From positions 1-64,000 of the forward strand of contig CAKTOH010000008.1 in assembly GCA_934589705.1 (NCBI GenBank): 64,000 nucleotides of DNA. The letters run 5' to 3'. Source of the stretch: an uncultured Oscillospiraceae bacterium. GTDB taxonomy: Bacteria; Bacillota; Clostridia; Oscillospirales; Oscillospiraceae. This document shows, in pieces, positions 49,975 to 61,399 of the stretch (the stretch's first letter is position 1; the number at the start of each line of letters is the position of its first letter). Position numbers and translations under genes: made by a program. The notes under the pieces were generated by a model that was not told the DNA's origin, did no database searches, and saw only the letters and a list, made by a program, of their open reading frames with translations.

Positions 49975-51639
49975 ATGGATACCAGCAAATACGCAATCGG
50001 CTATTACCCGGCTCCGGGCAACCACTTCAAGTGGGTTCACAAGGATCACATTGAAAAGGCTCCCCAATGGTGCAGCGTAGACCTGCGGGACGGCAACCAA
50101 AGCCTGGTGATCCCCATGAGTCTGGAAGAAAAGCTGGAATTTTACCATATGCTCCTTCGCATCGGCTTCAAGGAAATCGAGGTAGGCTTCCCCGCCGCCT
50201 CGGAAACCGAGTACGAGTTTCTGCGCACCCTGATTGAGAATCACATGATCCCCGGTGACGTGTCCGTCCAGGTGCTGACCCAGTGCCGGGAGCACATTAT
50301 CCGCCGGACCTTCGAGGCCTGCAAGGGTGCCCCCAACGCCATCATTCACTTCTATAATTCCACCTCCGTTGCCCAGCGGGAGCAGGTCTTCCGCAAGAGC
50401 AAGGAGGAGATCAAGCAGATTGCCGTGGAGGGTGCCCGGCTTGTGAAGAAGCTGGCCGCGGAATATGAGGGCAATTTCCGCTTCGAGTATTCCCCCGAAA
50501 GCTTCACCGGCACCGAGCCGGAGTACGCCCTGGAAGTGTGCAACGCGGTTCTGGACGTGCTGGAACCGGGCCCTGACAACAATGTCATCATCAACCTGCC
50601 CGTCACCGTGGAAATGAGCCTGCCTCACGTCTACGCCAGCCAGATCGAGTACATGAGTGAAAACCTCAAGTACCGGGAGTATGTCACCGTGTCCCTGCAT
50701 CCTCACAATGACCGGGGCACCGGCGTTGCCGACACGGAGCTGGCGCTGCTGGCCGGAGCCGACCGGGTGGAAGGCACCCTCTTCGGCAACGGCGAGCGCA
50801 CCGGCAACGTAGATGTCATTACCCTGGCTATGAATATGTACTCCCACGGCGTTGACCCGGAGCTGGACTTCACCGATATGCCCGCCATCTGCAAGATCTA
50901 TGAGGAATGCACCCGGATGCACGTCTATGAGCGCAGCCCCTACGCCGGTTCTCTGGTCTTCGCCGCTTTCTCCGGCTCCCACCAGGACGCCATTGCCAAG
51001 GGCATGGCCTGGCGGAAGGAAAAGAATCTCCACCAGTGGACGGTTCCCTACCTGCCGGTGGATCCCCAGGACATCAGCCGCACCTACGATGCCGATGTCA
51101 TCCGGGTCAATTCCCAGAGCGGCAAGGGCGGTATCGGATATCTTCTGGAGCAGGCCTACGGCTACATTCTGCCGCCGAAGATGCGCGAGCACCTGAGCTA
51201 TCAGTGCAAATCCGTCTCCGACCACGACCATCGGGAGCTGAAGGCCGAGGACGTGCTGGCCATCTTCATGGATCACTATCTGAACGTGAACCACCCCCTG
51301 GCCATTTCCTCCCTCCATTTCACCCAGAATGCCGAGGGCGTGGATGCCATCGTCACCTTCCTGCGCCACGGCCGGGAAACCACCGTCCAGAGCAAGGGCA
51401 ACGGCTCCCTGGACGCGGTGAGCAACGCCCTCAAGGCCTACTCCGGTGCCGATTACACCCTGAAGGTCTACACCGAGCACTCCGTCCAGGAGCGCAGCTC
51501 CGGCTCCACCGCCGCGGCCTATATCGGCCTGGAAGCGCCGGACGGCACCATGTACTGGGGCGCGGGCACGGACACGGATATCATCAAGGCCAGTGCCGGC
51601 GCACTGATCGGTGCCTACAATCATATGACGAACAAGTGA
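49975..51639 (+). CDS. leuA: 2-isopropylmalate synthase, long (class II) form
   Basis: 554 aa, start after AAAGGAG. Condenses acetyl-CoA and 2-oxoisovalerate, the first step to leucine. DRE-TIM barrel with [15 protein letters not shown] near residue 36, and the metal His pair in [12 protein letters not shown]-terminal residues about 420-554 are the LeuA allosteric domain (leucine feedback), containing [20 protein letters not shown]. The length matches the class II type seen in actinobacteria and some Clostridia rather than the ~510 aa E. coli type. Confidence 0.93.
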   Translation: MDTSKYAIGYYPAPGNHFKWVHKDHIEKAPQWCSVDLRDGNQSLVIPMSLEEKLEFYHMLLRIGFKEIEVGFPAASETEYEFLRTLIENHMIPGDVSVQVLTQCREHIIRRTFEACKGAPNAIIHFYNSTSVAQREQVFRKSKEEIKQIAVEGARLVKKLAAEYEGNFRFEYSPESFTGTEPEYALEVCNAVLDVLEPGPDNNVIINLPVTVEMSLPHVYASQIEYMSENLKYREYVTVSLHPHNDRGTGVADTELALLAGADRVEGTLFGNGERTGNVDVITLAMNMYSHGVDPELDFTDMPAICKIYEECTRMHVYERSPYAGSLVFAAFSGSHQDAIAKGMAWRKEKNLHQWTVPYLPVDPQDISRTYDADVIRVNSQSGKGGIGYLLEQAYGYILPPKMREHLSYQCKSVSDHDHRELKAEDVLAIFMDHYLNVNHPLAISSLHFTQNAEGVDAIVTFLRHGRETTVQSKGNGSLDAVSNALKAYSGADYTLKVYTEHSVQERSSGSTAAAYIGLEAPDGTMYWGAGTDTDIIKASAGALIGAYNHMTNK

Positions 51640-51649
51640 GGTTTTTACC

Positions 51650-52909
51650 ATGGGCATGACATTCACACAGAAAATTCTCGCTTCCCACGCAGGACTTCCC
51701 GTTGTAACCCCCGGTCAGCTGATCCAGGCCAAGCTGGACATCGTCCTGGGCAACGACATCACCACCCCCGTAGCCATCAACGAATTCACCAAGAACGGCT
51801 TTGACACCGTTTTCGACAAGGATAAAATCGCCATCGTTCTCGACCACTTCGTTCCCAACAAGGACATCAAGGCCGCGGAGCAGAGCAAGCAGTGCCGCCA
51901 GTTTGCCTGTGCCCACTGCGTCAGCCACTTCTACGACGTAGGCAAAATGGGCATCGAGCACGCTCTGCTTCCCGAGCAGGGCGTGGTCACCGCCGGTGAC
52001 TGCATCATCGGCGCGGACAGCCACACCTGCACCTACGGTGCCCTGGGCGCTTTCTCCACCGGTGTCGGCTCCACGGATATGGCTGCGGGCATGGCAACCG
52101 GCGAGGCCTGGTTCAAGGTTCCCGCCGCCATCCGCTTCCATCTGACGGGCAAGCTTCCTGCCAATTGCAGCGGCAAGGACGTGATTCTCACCATCATCGG
52201 CAAGATCGGCGTAGACGGCGCGCTGTATAAGTCCATGGAGTTTACCGGCCCCGGTGTTGCCGCTCTTACCATGGACGACCGGCTGTGCATCTGCAATATG
52301 GCCATCGAGGCCGGTGCCAAGAACGGCATCTTCCCCGTGGACGAGGTCACGATGAAGTACCTGGAAGGCCGCAGCGAGCGTGCCCCCAAGGTCTTTGAGG
52401 CCGACCCGGACGCTTCCTATGAGCAGACCGTTGAAATCGATCTGTCCGCCATCGTTCCCACCGTGGCCTGCCCCCATCTGCCGGAAAACACCCACCCCGC
52501 CAGGGAGCTGGGCAATATCAAAATCGACCAGGCGGTCATCGGCAGCTGCACCAACGGCCGGATGGAGGACATGGAAACCGCTTACCGAATTCTGAAAGGC
52601 CATCACGTTGCCGACGGCGTGCGCTGCATCATCATTCCCGCCACCATGCGGATCTACCGGGAGTGTATAGAGCGGGGCTACGTCACCGCCTTCATTGACG
52701 CCGGTGCGGTCGTCTCCACCCCCACCTGCGGGCCCTGCCTGGGCGGCTACATGGGCATTCTCGCCGCCGGAGAGCGGTGCGTTGCCACCACCAACCGGAA
52801 CTTCGTCGGCCGGATGGGTCATGTGGACAGCGAGGTCTACCTCGCCAGCCCCGCCACTGCCGCCGCTTCCGCCCTGACCGGCTTCATCACCGAACCCAAG
52901 GAGGACTGA
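51650..52909 (+). CDS. leuC: 3-isopropylmalate dehydratase large subunit
   Basis: 419 aa aconitase-superfamily enzyme, the short archaeal/Thermotoga-like LeuC subgroup. It has the 4Fe-4S cysteines in [14 protein letters not shown] and [14 protein letters not shown], and [14 protein letters not shown]. Start after GTGAGG. Works with LeuD to isomerise 2- to 3-isopropylmalate. It is 10 bases from leuA and 3 from leuD. Confidence 0.95.
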   Translation: MGMTFTQKILASHAGLPVVTPGQLIQAKLDIVLGNDITTPVAINEFTKNGFDTVFDKDKIAIVLDHFVPNKDIKAAEQSKQCRQFACAHCVSHFYDVGKMGIEHALLPEQGVVTAGDCIIGADSHTCTYGALGAFSTGVGSTDMAAGMATGEAWFKVPAAIRFHLTGKLPANCSGKDVILTIIGKIGVDGALYKSMEFTGPGVAALTMDDRLCICNMAIEAGAKNGIFPVDEVTMKYLEGRSERAPKVFEADPDASYEQTVEIDLSAIVPTVACPHLPENTHPARELGNIKIDQAVIGSCTNGRMEDMETAYRILKGHHVADGVRCIIIPATMRIYRECIERGYVTAFIDAGAVVSTPTCGPCLGGYMGILAAGERCVATTNRNFVGRMGHVDSEVYLASPATAAASALTGFITEPKED

Positions 52910-52912
52910 ACC

Positions 52913-53398
52913 ATGAATACCCAGGGAACCGTTTTCAAATACCCGGACAACGTGGATACCGATGTGATCATCCCCGCCCGGTACTTAAACACCGCCGATG
53001 CCAGGGAGCTGGCCAAGCACTGCATGGAGGACATTGACAAGAGCTTCGTAAACCGTGTCCATCCCGGCGACATCATGGTCGCCGGCTGGAACTTCGGCTG
53101 CGGCTCCTCCCGGGAGCACGCCCCCCTGGTCATCAAGACCTGCGGCACCGGCTGCGTCATCGCCAAGTCCTTCGCCCGGATCTTCTACCGCAACGCCATC
53201 AACATCGGCCTGCCCATTCTGGAGTGCGAGGCCGCGGCGGAAGAGATTCAGGCAGGCGATCAGGTCAGCGTGGACTTTGACACCGGCATCATCACGGATG
53301 TCACCACCGGCAAAACCTACCGGGCAGAGCCCTTCCCGGCGTTCATCCAGAACATTATAAAAAAGGGCGGCCTGCTTGCATCCTTGAAGGAGATGTGA
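52913..53398 (+). CDS. leuD: 3-isopropylmalate dehydratase small subunit
   Basis: 161 aa swivel-domain subunit partnered with LeuC. Recognised by [19 protein letters not shown] and [12 protein letters not shown]. Start after AAGGAGG, 3 bases after leuC stop. Standard short-form length. Confidence 0.96.
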   Translation: MNTQGTVFKYPDNVDTDVIIPARYLNTADARELAKHCMEDIDKSFVNRVHPGDIMVAGWNFGCGSSREHAPLVIKTCGTGCVIAKSFARIFYRNAINIGLPILECEAAAEEIQAGDQVSVDFDTGIITDVTTGKTYRAEPFPAFIQNIIKKGGLLASLKEM

Positions 53399-53402
53399 TA
53401 AA

Positions 53403-54482
53403 ATGACGAAACACATCGCACTGATTCCCGGCGACGGCATCGGCCCGGAAATTGTAGCCCAGGCCAAGGCCGTTCTTGACCGGGTTGCCGAAATCTTCGG
53501 CCATGAATTTACCTATACCGAGGTTGCCATGGGCGGCAATGCCATCGACCGCTACGGCGACCCCCTGCCCCAGGAAATGCTTGACAAGTGTCTTGCCTCC
53601 GATTCCGTCCTTCTGGGCGCGGTGGGCGGCCCCAAGTGGAACGGCGTGCCCGGCCCCCAGCGGCCCGAAAAGGGACTTCTCCGGCTGCGTGCCGGCATGG
53701 GGGTCTACAGCAACAACCGTCCGGCAAAAATCTGGCCTCAGCTGGCCTCCGCCTCTCCCCTGAAGCCGGAGATTGTAGAGCGGGGCATTGATTTTCTCAT
53801 CGTCCGGGAGCTCATCGGCGGCATTTACTTCGGCAAGCACGAAACCGTCACCGAAAACGGGGAGCCCGTTGCCATTGACGAGCTGCGCTACACCGAAAGC
53901 GAAATCCGCCGGATCGGCCGCATCGGCTTTGAGACTGCCCGAAAGCGCAATCACAAGCTGTGCAGCGTGGAAAAGAGCAACGTGCTGGATTCCTCCCGGC
54001 TGTGGAAGAAGGTCATGCACCAGCTGGCGGCGGAATACCCGGATGTGGAGCTGTCCGACATGCTGGTGGATAACTGCGCCATGCAGATCGTCAAGGATCC
54101 CAGTCAGTTTGACGTGATCGTCACGGAAAACATGTTCGGCGACATTCTCTCCGACGAAGCCTCCATGATCACCGGCTCCATCGGCATGATCCCCTCCTCC
54201 TCCCTGGGAGACGGCACCCGTGGCCTTTACGAGCCCATCCACGGCTCCGCCCCGGACATTGCGGGCAAGGACATTGCCAACCCCATCGGCACCATTCTGG
54301 CCGCGGCCATGATGCTCCGCTATTCCTTTGATATGGCAGCGGAAGCGGATTGCATCGAGTCTGCCGTCTCCGCCGTTCTGGAGGCCGGCTATCGCACCGG
54401 CGATATTTTCAGCCCCGGCTGTACCCAGGTCGGCTGCCGGGAAATGGGCCGTCTGGTGACGGAACACTTAAAGAAAGGATGA
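53403..54482 (+). CDS. leuB: 3-isopropylmalate dehydrogenase
   Basis: 359 aa NAD-dependent oxidative decarboxylase. Motifs are [14 protein letters not shown], the substrate arginines in [18 protein letters not shown], the metal aspartates in [20 protein letters not shown], and [20 protein letters not shown]. Start after AAGGAG inside the end of leuD. Converts 3-isopropylmalate to 2-oxoisocaproate. Confidence 0.97.
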   Translation: MTKHIALIPGDGIGPEIVAQAKAVLDRVAEIFGHEFTYTEVAMGGNAIDRYGDPLPQEMLDKCLASDSVLLGAVGGPKWNGVPGPQRPEKGLLRLRAGMGVYSNNRPAKIWPQLASASPLKPEIVERGIDFLIVRELIGGIYFGKHETVTENGEPVAIDELRYTESEIRRIGRIGFETARKRNHKLCSVEKSNVLDSSRLWKKVMHQLAAEYPDVELSDMLVDNCAMQIVKDPSQFDVIVTENMFGDILSDEASMITGSIGMIPSSSLGDGTRGLYEPIHGSAPDIAGKDIANPIGTILAAAMMLRYSFDMAAEADCIESAVSAVLEAGYRTGDIFSPGCTQVGCREMGRLVTEHLKKG

Positions 54483-54486
54483 TTTT

Positions 54487-56157
54487 ATGGTTCTTTCCGG
54501 TTCGGATATTCTCGTTCGTACCCTGATCGAGCAGGGTGTGGACGTAGTTTTTGGCTATCCCGGCGGTCAGGTCATCAGCATTTACGATTCCCTTTATAAG
54601 TACCAGGGCGAGCTTCGCCATGTACTGACCGCTCACGAGCAGGGCGCGGCCCACGCCGCCGACGGCTACGCCCGTGCCACCGGCAAGGTGGGCGTGGTCA
54701 TCGCCACCTCCGGCCCCGGCGCCACCAACCTGGTCACCGGCATTGCCACCGCCTACCTGGACTCCGTGCCCCTGGTGGCCATCACCGGCAACGTGCCCAG
54801 CTCCACCATCGGCACCGATGGCTTCCAGGAGGTGGACATCACCGGCGTGACGCTCCCCATTACCAAGCACAATTTCTTCGTCGGCTCCGTGGAGGAGCTG
54901 GCGGACACCCTTCGGCAGGCCATGCGTCTTGCCAAATCCGGCCGTCCCGGCCCGGTGCTCATTGATATCCCCAAGGATGTGCAGGTTGCGTCCTGCGACT
55001 ATGCGCCCCAGCCCCCGGTTCCGGCAGACGAGGCCTTCCCCGCCAAGGATGTCCGGATTCAGCAGGCGGCGGAAACCATCAACGCCGCCCAAAAGCCCTT
55101 TATTTACTTCGGCGGCGGTCTCATCACCAGCGAGGCTCAGGACGAGCTTTTACAGCTGGCGGAGCTCATCGACGCGCCCATCGGCTGCTCTCTCATGGGC
55201 ATCTCCGGCGTTCCCACCGACTATCCCAGATTTCTGGGAATGCAGGGTATGCACGGCCACTACGCCTCCTCCACCGCCATGCACAACGCCGACTGCATCA
55301 TCGCCCTGGGCTGTCGGTTCAACGATCGGGTCACCGGCAACCGGGCCAAATTCGCCGTAGGCGCGAAAATTGTCCACATTGACATTGACGGCGCGGAGCT
55401 GGGCAAAACCGTCTCCCCCATCCACGGCCTCCGGGGTGACGTGAAGAAAACCCTGCAAAAGCTTCTTCCTCTGCTTCACAAGGTCTCTCACCCGGACTGG
55501 CAGGCGCAGATTGACGAAATGCTTGTTCAGGAGCAGGCAGGTCTGGACAGCCGGGAGGGCATGACTCCCCGGAACGTCATCACCACCCTGAACCGGTTCT
55601 TGGGGGAAAATACCCCCGTTGCCACCGACGTTGGTCAGCATCAGATGTGGGCTGCCCAGTACCTGAACCTGAAAACCAGCCGCCGGTTCCTTTCCAGCGG
55701 CGGCCTGGGCACCATGGGCTTCGGCATGGGCGCTGCCATCGGTGCGGCGCTGGGCTGCGGCGAGCGTTCCGTGCTGGTCACCGGCGACGGCAGCTTCGGC
55801 ATGAATCTGAACGAGCTGGCCACTGCCGTTGCCAATCAAATTCCCATGGTGATCCTGCTGTTGGACAACAACGTCCTGGGCATGGTTCGCCAGTGGCAGA
55901 CCCTTTTCTTCGACAAGCACTATTCCAATACCAACCTGGATGCCCGGAAGACGGATTTCGTCAAACTGGCAGAAGCCTTCGGTGCGGAAGGCTCCCGGGC
56001 TCTGACCATCCCGGAGCTGGAAGCGGCTCTTGCCAAGGCCTTCTCCTGGAACGGCCCCTATCTCATCGACTGCGCCATTGACCGGGACGAGTTCGTCCTT
56101 CCCATGCTTCCTCCCGGCGGCTCCATGGACGACATCATTACAAGGATCGGTGACTGA
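54487..56157 (+). CDS. ilvB: Acetolactate synthase large (catalytic) subunit
   Basis: 556 aa ThDP enzyme, anabolic type. The catalytic Glu is in TAHEQGAAHAADGYARATGK. The ThDP-magnesium motif GDGSFGMNLNELATAVANQ runs to LLLDNNVLGMV. Start after AAAGGATG. Makes acetolactate and acetohydroxybutyrate for valine/leucine and isoleucine. It precedes the regulatory subunit with only 1 base between stop and start. Confidence 0.95.
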   Translation: MVLSGSDILVRTLIEQGVDVVFGYPGGQVISIYDSLYKYQGELRHVLTAHEQGAAHAADGYARATGKVGVVIATSGPGATNLVTGIATAYLDSVPLVAITGNVPSSTIGTDGFQEVDITGVTLPITKHNFFVGSVEELADTLRQAMRLAKSGRPGPVLIDIPKDVQVASCDYAPQPPVPADEAFPAKDVRIQQAAETINAAQKPFIYFGGGLITSEAQDELLQLAELIDAPIGCSLMGISGVPTDYPRFLGMQGMHGHYASSTAMHNADCIIALGCRFNDRVTGNRAKFAVGAKIVHIDIDGAELGKTVSPIHGLRGDVKKTLQKLLPLLHKVSHPDWQAQIDEMLVQEQAGLDSREGMTPRNVITTLNRFLGENTPVATDVGQHQMWAAQYLNLKTSRRFLSSGGLGTMGFGMGAAIGAALGCGERSVLVTGDGSFGMNLNELATAVANQIPMVILLLDNNVLGMVRQWQTLFFDKHYSNTNLDARKTDFVKLAEAFGAEGSRALTIPELEAALAKAFSWNGPYLIDCAIDRDEFVLPMLPPGGSMDDIITRIGD

Positions 56158-56158
56158 C

Positions 56159-56662
56159 ATGAAAACATTTTCCGTGGCCATTCTGGTCAACAATCAGTTC
56201 GGCGTTCTGAACCGGGTCACCAGCATGTTCCGCCGCCGTCAGTTCAACATCATCTCCCTGACCGTCTCCGAAACCGAGTCCGAGAAATTCTCCCGGATCA
56301 CCGTCCGTTCCGAAGGGGACGGGATGAAGAAGGAGCAGCTTATCAACCAGCTCTATAAGCTTCCGGACGTGGTGTCCATTGCAGAGCTGGACAACCTGGA
56401 CACCGTCAGCCGGGAGCTGCTGCTCATCAAGGTGCGCAATGACCCGGCTGTCCGGGGAGAGATCAGCGCCGCCTCCGATGCCTACGAGGGCAAGATCGTG
56501 GACTTCACCAAGGATTCCATCATCATCCAGATGATCGGCGACAGCCGGAAGATCGACAACTTCGTCACCCTGATGAAGGAGTATGAAATTCTCGAAATCT
56601 GCCGTACCGGCATTGTCGCCCTCCAGCGAGGCTCCACCACCATCCGCAAAGTCAACCTGTAA
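56159..56662 (+). CDS. ilvN: Acetolactate synthase small (regulatory) subunit
   Basis: 167 aa. The N-terminal ACT domain (residues 1-75, FSVAILVNNQFGVLNRVTSM) binds valine for feedback control. The C-terminal domain starts near RELLLIKVRND. The start at 56159 sits one base after ilvB and uses AAGGATCGG. Length is that of the IlvH/IlvN long form. Confidence 0.94.
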   Translation: MKTFSVAILVNNQFGVLNRVTSMFRRRQFNIISLTVSETESEKFSRITVRSEGDGMKKEQLINQLYKLPDVVSIAELDNLDTVSRELLLIKVRNDPAVRGEISAASDAYEGKIVDFTKDSIIIQMIGDSRKIDNFVTLMKEYEILEICRTGIVALQRGSTTIRKVNL

Positions 56663-57727
<1,065 letters not shown>

Positions 57728-57735
57728 TCGATAGA

Positions 57736-57915
57736 GCTTGTCATTGCGAGCCAGTGCTCACACTGGCGTGGCAATCCGTTTCCTAAGCCTTCCCCTCCGG
57801 GGAAGGTGGCACGGCTTTGCCGTGACGGATGAGGGCCCACCCCGGTTCTTCCTGGCACTACCGTATAACGCATGTCATTGCGAACCAGTGTCGCAACACT
57901 GGTGTGGCAATCCGT
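57736..57915. repeat. Repeat cluster between ilvC and ilvD
   Basis: Family 1 palindromes at about 57738-57776 (TGTCATTGCGAGCCAGTGC) and 57871-57912 (TGTCATTGCGAACCAGTG) flank a family 2 unit with GGCACGGC-TTT-GCCGTG at about 57810-57828. Located inside the operon; 57916-58000 holds only the ilvD ribosome site and a GCAGACCGG/CCGGTCTGC hairpin at about 57944-57967. Confidence 0.82.
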
Positions 57916-58000
57916 CCCCCAATCCGTTAATCCCCCACCCATTGCAGACCGGCACTCCCGGTCTGCAATGTCCATATTTCCAAAGAAAGAGGAAACTCCT

Positions 58001-59662
58001 ATGATGATGAAAGACAAGGTCGTGAACGGCCCCCAGAACGCCACCCACCGCAGTCTTTACCATGCCCTGGGTCTGACCGAGGAGGAGCAGCAGCGTCCTC
58101 TCATCGCCGTGGTCAGCTCCTACAACGAGATCGTCCCCGGCCACATGAACCTGGATAAGATTGTGGATGCCGTAAAGCTGGGCGTAGCCATGGCCGGCGG
58201 CACCCCCATCGTTTTCCCCGCCATTGCCGTCTGCGACGGCATTGCCATGGGACACGAGGGCATGAAGTATTCCCTGGTCACCCGGGATCTGATCGCCGAC
58301 TCCACCGAGGCCATGCTCAAGGCCCACGGCTTTGACGGCGCGGTCATGGTTCCCAACTGCGACAAGAACGTGCCGGGTCTGCTGATGGCAGCCGCCCGGG
58401 TGAATATCCCCACCATTTTCGTCAGCGGCGGCCCCATGCTGGCCGGCCGGGTAGACGGCAAGAAAACCAGCCTGTCCAGCATGTTCGAGGCCGTGGGTGC
58501 CTATACCGCCGGTAAGATTGACGAAGCCCGGCTTACCTACTGCGAAAAGAATACCTGCCCCACCTGCGGCTCCTGCTCCGGCATGTACACCGCCAACTCC
58601 ATGAACTGCCTGACGGAGGTTCTGGGCATGGGTCTGCGGGGCAACGGCACCATTCCCGCGGTCTACTCCGCCCGGATTGAGCTTGCCAAGCACGCGGGCA
58701 TGCAGGTCATGGAGCTGGTGCGCAAGGGCATCCGTCCCAGAGACATCATGACCCCCGCCGCCATCCGCAACGCCCTCACCGCCGACATGGCTCTGGGCTG
58801 CTCCACCAATTCCATGCTCCATCTGCCCGCCATCGCCAACGAGTGCGGTGTGGACTTCAATCTGGACATGGCAAACGACATCAGCGCCGTCACCCCCAAC
58901 CTGTGCCATCTGGCACCTGCCGGCCCCACCTATATGGAAGACCTGAACGCCGCCGGCGGTGTCTACGCTGTCCTCAAGGAGCTGACCAAGAAGAACCTTC
59001 TTGACACCTCCGTCCTCACCGTCACCGGCAAAACCCTGGGCGAGAACATCGCCGATGCCGAGAACATCGACCCCACCGTCATCCGTCCCGTGGAGAACCC
59101 CTATTCCCCCACCGGCGGCATTGCCGTCCTCCGGGGCAACCTGGCTCCCGAGGGCAGCGTGGTCAAGCGCAGCGCGGTGCTGCCGGAAATGCTGGTACAT
59201 GAGGGCCCCGCCCGGGTCTTCGACAGCGAGGAGGAGGCCCAGGCCGCCATCAACGCAGGCGCCATTCATCCCGGCGACGTGGTGGTCATCCGCTACGAAG
59301 GCCCCAAGGGCGGCCCGGGTATGCGGGAAATGCTGAACCCCACCTCCGCCATCATGGGCATGGGTCTGGGCAATTCCGTGGCTCTTATCACCGACGGCCG
59401 GTTCTCCGGTGCCACCCGGGGTGCCTGCATCGGCCACGTCTCTCCGGAAGCCGCCTCCGGCGGCCCCATCGGCATTGTCCGGGAGGGAGACATGATCTCC
59501 ATCGATATCCCGAACAGCCGCCTGGAGCTGAAAATCTCCGATGAGGAGCTGGCCGCCCGGCTTGCCGCCTTCACCCCCAAGAAGAAGGAGCTGTCCGGCT
59601 ATCTGAAACGCTATGCCGCCCTGGTTTCCAGCGGCGCGAAGGGTGCGATTCTGAACGTATGA
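58001..59662 (+). CDS. ilvD: Dihydroxyacid dehydratase
   Basis: 553 aa Fe-S dehydratase that makes the 2-oxoacid precursors of valine and isoleucine. Cluster cysteines: C120 in [10 protein letters not shown], and those in [19 protein letters not shown]. Also [19 protein letters not shown] in the C-terminal half. Start after AAGAGG; the longer reading upstream runs through a repeat and is rejected. The stop overlaps the next gene by 4 bases. Confidence 0.95.
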   Translation: MMMKDKVVNGPQNATHRSLYHALGLTEEEQQRPLIAVVSSYNEIVPGHMNLDKIVDAVKLGVAMAGGTPIVFPAIAVCDGIAMGHEGMKYSLVTRDLIADSTEAMLKAHGFDGAVMVPNCDKNVPGLLMAAARVNIPTIFVSGGPMLAGRVDGKKTSLSSMFEAVGAYTAGKIDEARLTYCEKNTCPTCGSCSGMYTANSMNCLTEVLGMGLRGNGTIPAVYSARIELAKHAGMQVMELVRKGIRPRDIMTPAAIRNALTADMALGCSTNSMLHLPAIANECGVDFNLDMANDISAVTPNLCHLAPAGPTYMEDLNAAGGVYAVLKELTKKNLLDTSVLTVTGKTLGENIADAENIDPTVIRPVENPYSPTGGIAVLRGNLAPEGSVVKRSAVLPEMLVHEGPARVFDSEEEAQAAINAGAIHPGDVVVIRYEGPKGGPGMREMLNPTSAIMGMGLGNSVALITDGRFSGATRGACIGHVSPEAASGGPIGIVREGDMISIDIPNSRLELKISDEELAARLAAFTPKKKELSGYLKRYAALVSSGAKGAILNV

Positions 59663-60843
59663 AGCTGACAGAACTCTATCTCAGGCTCCAGTCCCTGGCC
59701 ATTTTCCGCAGTCTTTTGTCCGACCCGGTGCTGGAAGCCCTGGTTTCCTTCCTGGGAGCCGGGGACACCGCCCAGGCGGTGTCCCGGTACGCGGAGTTCG
59801 TCTGCCGGCTTTACGCCACAGGCAAGCGGACTCTGGCCGGCTACATCCAGCACATCGTCACAAATGACGAGAACGCCTACATCCGCATGATCGGCACCGG
59901 AGCCAAGCCCTGGCCGGAAATGGAGGACGTGGTGAGCCGGGAGCTGGAAGTCTTCCAGGCCGTAGCCGACCTGACCCCGGAACGCCTTCGGGAAGCCGTA
60001 GATTGGGATGGCTATCTTCCCCGGTTTGCCGGAAAGCAGGTGGACATTCCCGCCAGCTACCGTCAGCGGTGCGCCAACATCCACAGGTACGGCTACGGCA
60101 TTTATGCCAAGTACATCATGTTCTACCTGGACGAGGGCAACCGGATCGTTCCGGTCATCAACCCGGATCAGACCCGGCTGTCCTCCCTGGTCGATTACAA
60201 GCGGGAGCAGAAGATTATCCTGGACAATACCCTTGCCCTTCTGGAGGGCAAGCCTGCCGCCAACATTCTGCTCACCGGCGACGCGGGCACCGGCAAGTCC
60301 TCCACCGTCAAGGCCGTGGTCAACGAGCTTCACGACCGGGGTCTGCGGATTCTGGAGGTGCGCAAGGAGCAGCTTCACGCCATTCCCGCCATTTTGGACG
60401 CTCTGAACACCAACCCGCTGAAATTCATCCTCTTCATTGACGACCTGTCCTTCCAGAAGGATGACGACAATTTCAGTGCCCTCAAGGCAATTCTGGAGGG
60501 CAGCGTGTCTGCCAAGAGTGCCAACGTGGTGATTTACGCCACCTCCAACCGCCGCCACCTGGTGAAGGAAAGCTTCTCTCAGCGGGACGGGGACGACATC
60601 CACCGCAACGACACCATGCAGGAAATCATCTCCCTGTCCGAGCGGTTCGGCATTCAGGTCACCTTCCAGAAGCCCACCAAGGAGGTCTACCTGAGCATTG
60701 TCCGCCACCTGGCTCGGGAAAAGGGCATCTCCATGGAGGATTCCGAGCTGGACATGCTTGCCGAACGCTTCGCCCTTGGCCGGGGCGGCCGCTCCGCCCG
60801 GGCCGCCAACCAGTTCATCGACAGTTTGCTCTCGAAACCCTGA
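59659..60843 (+). CDS. DUF815 family AAA+ type ATPase
   Basis: 394 aa. The ATG overlaps the ilvD TGA (ATGA), so translation is coupled. The N-terminal 200 residues are helical. Walker [15 protein letters not shown] at about 204-217, Walker [11 protein letters not shown] at about 254-263, sensor region [13 protein letters not shown], and a C-terminal [17 protein letters not shown]815 ATPases are widespread in Clostridia and bacilli but their substrate is not established. Membership of the branched-chain amino acid operon may be accidental or may indicate a chaperone role for an Fe-S enzyme; this is speculation. Confidence 0.85.
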   Translation: MKLTELYLRLQSLAIFRSLLSDPVLEALVSFLGAGDTAQAVSRYAEFVCRLYATGKRTLAGYIQHIVTNDENAYIRMIGTGAKPWPEMEDVVSRELEVFQAVADLTPERLREAVDWDGYLPRFAGKQVDIPASYRQRCANIHRYGYGIYAKYIMFYLDEGNRIVPVINPDQTRLSSLVDYKREQKIILDNTLALLEGKPAANILLTGDAGTGKSSTVKAVVNELHDRGLRILEVRKEQLHAIPAILDALNTNPLKFILFIDDLSFQKDDDNFSALKAILEGSVSAKSANVVIYATSNRRHLVKESFSQRDGDDIHRNDTMQEIISLSERFGIQVTFQKPTKEVYLSIVRHLAREKGISMEDSELDMLAERFALGRGGRSARAANQFIDSLLSKP

Positions 60844-60894
60844 TCCTCCCAAGCCCTCCCCGCAAGTGCGTGACGGATGAGGCGAATTCAACTT

Positions 60895-61282
60895 TCTGAC
60901 CGCTCCCCTTGCTTCCCAAGGGGAGCGGTTGATACTGTCAAAAACCATGTCGTTGCGCAAAGGCGGAATGTGGTACAATTTTCCGGTTCTTCTGAGAGAC
61001 ATCGATAAACGCACTGGTGCGGGAGCACCCAGAGGCTCCCTTGTGTAAAGGGAGCTGGCAAAAATCTTTGATTTTTGACTGAGGGATTGTCAAATTGCAG
61101 CAATCAATAAACACTTTTGAAGAAAGTACAATCCCCCGTCACGGCAAAGCCGGGAAGTGTCCTGACACTTAGAGTGGATTCCCACACCACTTAACCACTG
61201 GTTCCCAATGGCAACGTGTTTTGCGGACTTTTTTGATACGTCTGACCGCTCCCCTTGCTTTCCAAGGGGAGCGGTTTTCATC
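60895..61282. repeat. Intergenic region with duplicated terminator-like hairpin and family 2 units
   Basis: A CCGCTCCCCTTG/CAAGGGGAGCGG hairpin occurs at about 60899-60925 and again at about 61246-61274, the second followed by TTTTCAT. Between them lies a family 2 element starting CACTGGTGCGGGAGCACCC near 61011, with stem CAAAAATC/GATTTTTG (61059-61077), and a degenerate family 1/2 piece to about 61215. The first hairpin may end the ilv-leu operon transcript. No gene in 60844-61399. Confidence 0.75.
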
Positions 61283-61321
61283 CCTTTCCCAACTTTTTCT
61301 TCGTAATTTTTACCAAATATC

Positions 61322-61350
61322 TTGCAATCTATTTGTTGAAGTGCTATAAT
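61322..61350 (+). promoter_or_regulatory. typA promoter
   Basis: TTGCAA (61322-61327), 17 bases, TATAAT (61345-61350) with TGC before the -10, 50 bases before the start codon. Confidence 0.85.
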
Positions 61351-61399
61351 GCAAAATTGAAAGTTTGTGTCAAGTTACTTCAAAAAGGAGATATTTTAT

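Noticed and set aside
57872..58000. 43-codon extension of ilvD
   Set aside because: It begins in a family 1 palindrome; the AAGAGG site and conserved start are at 58001.
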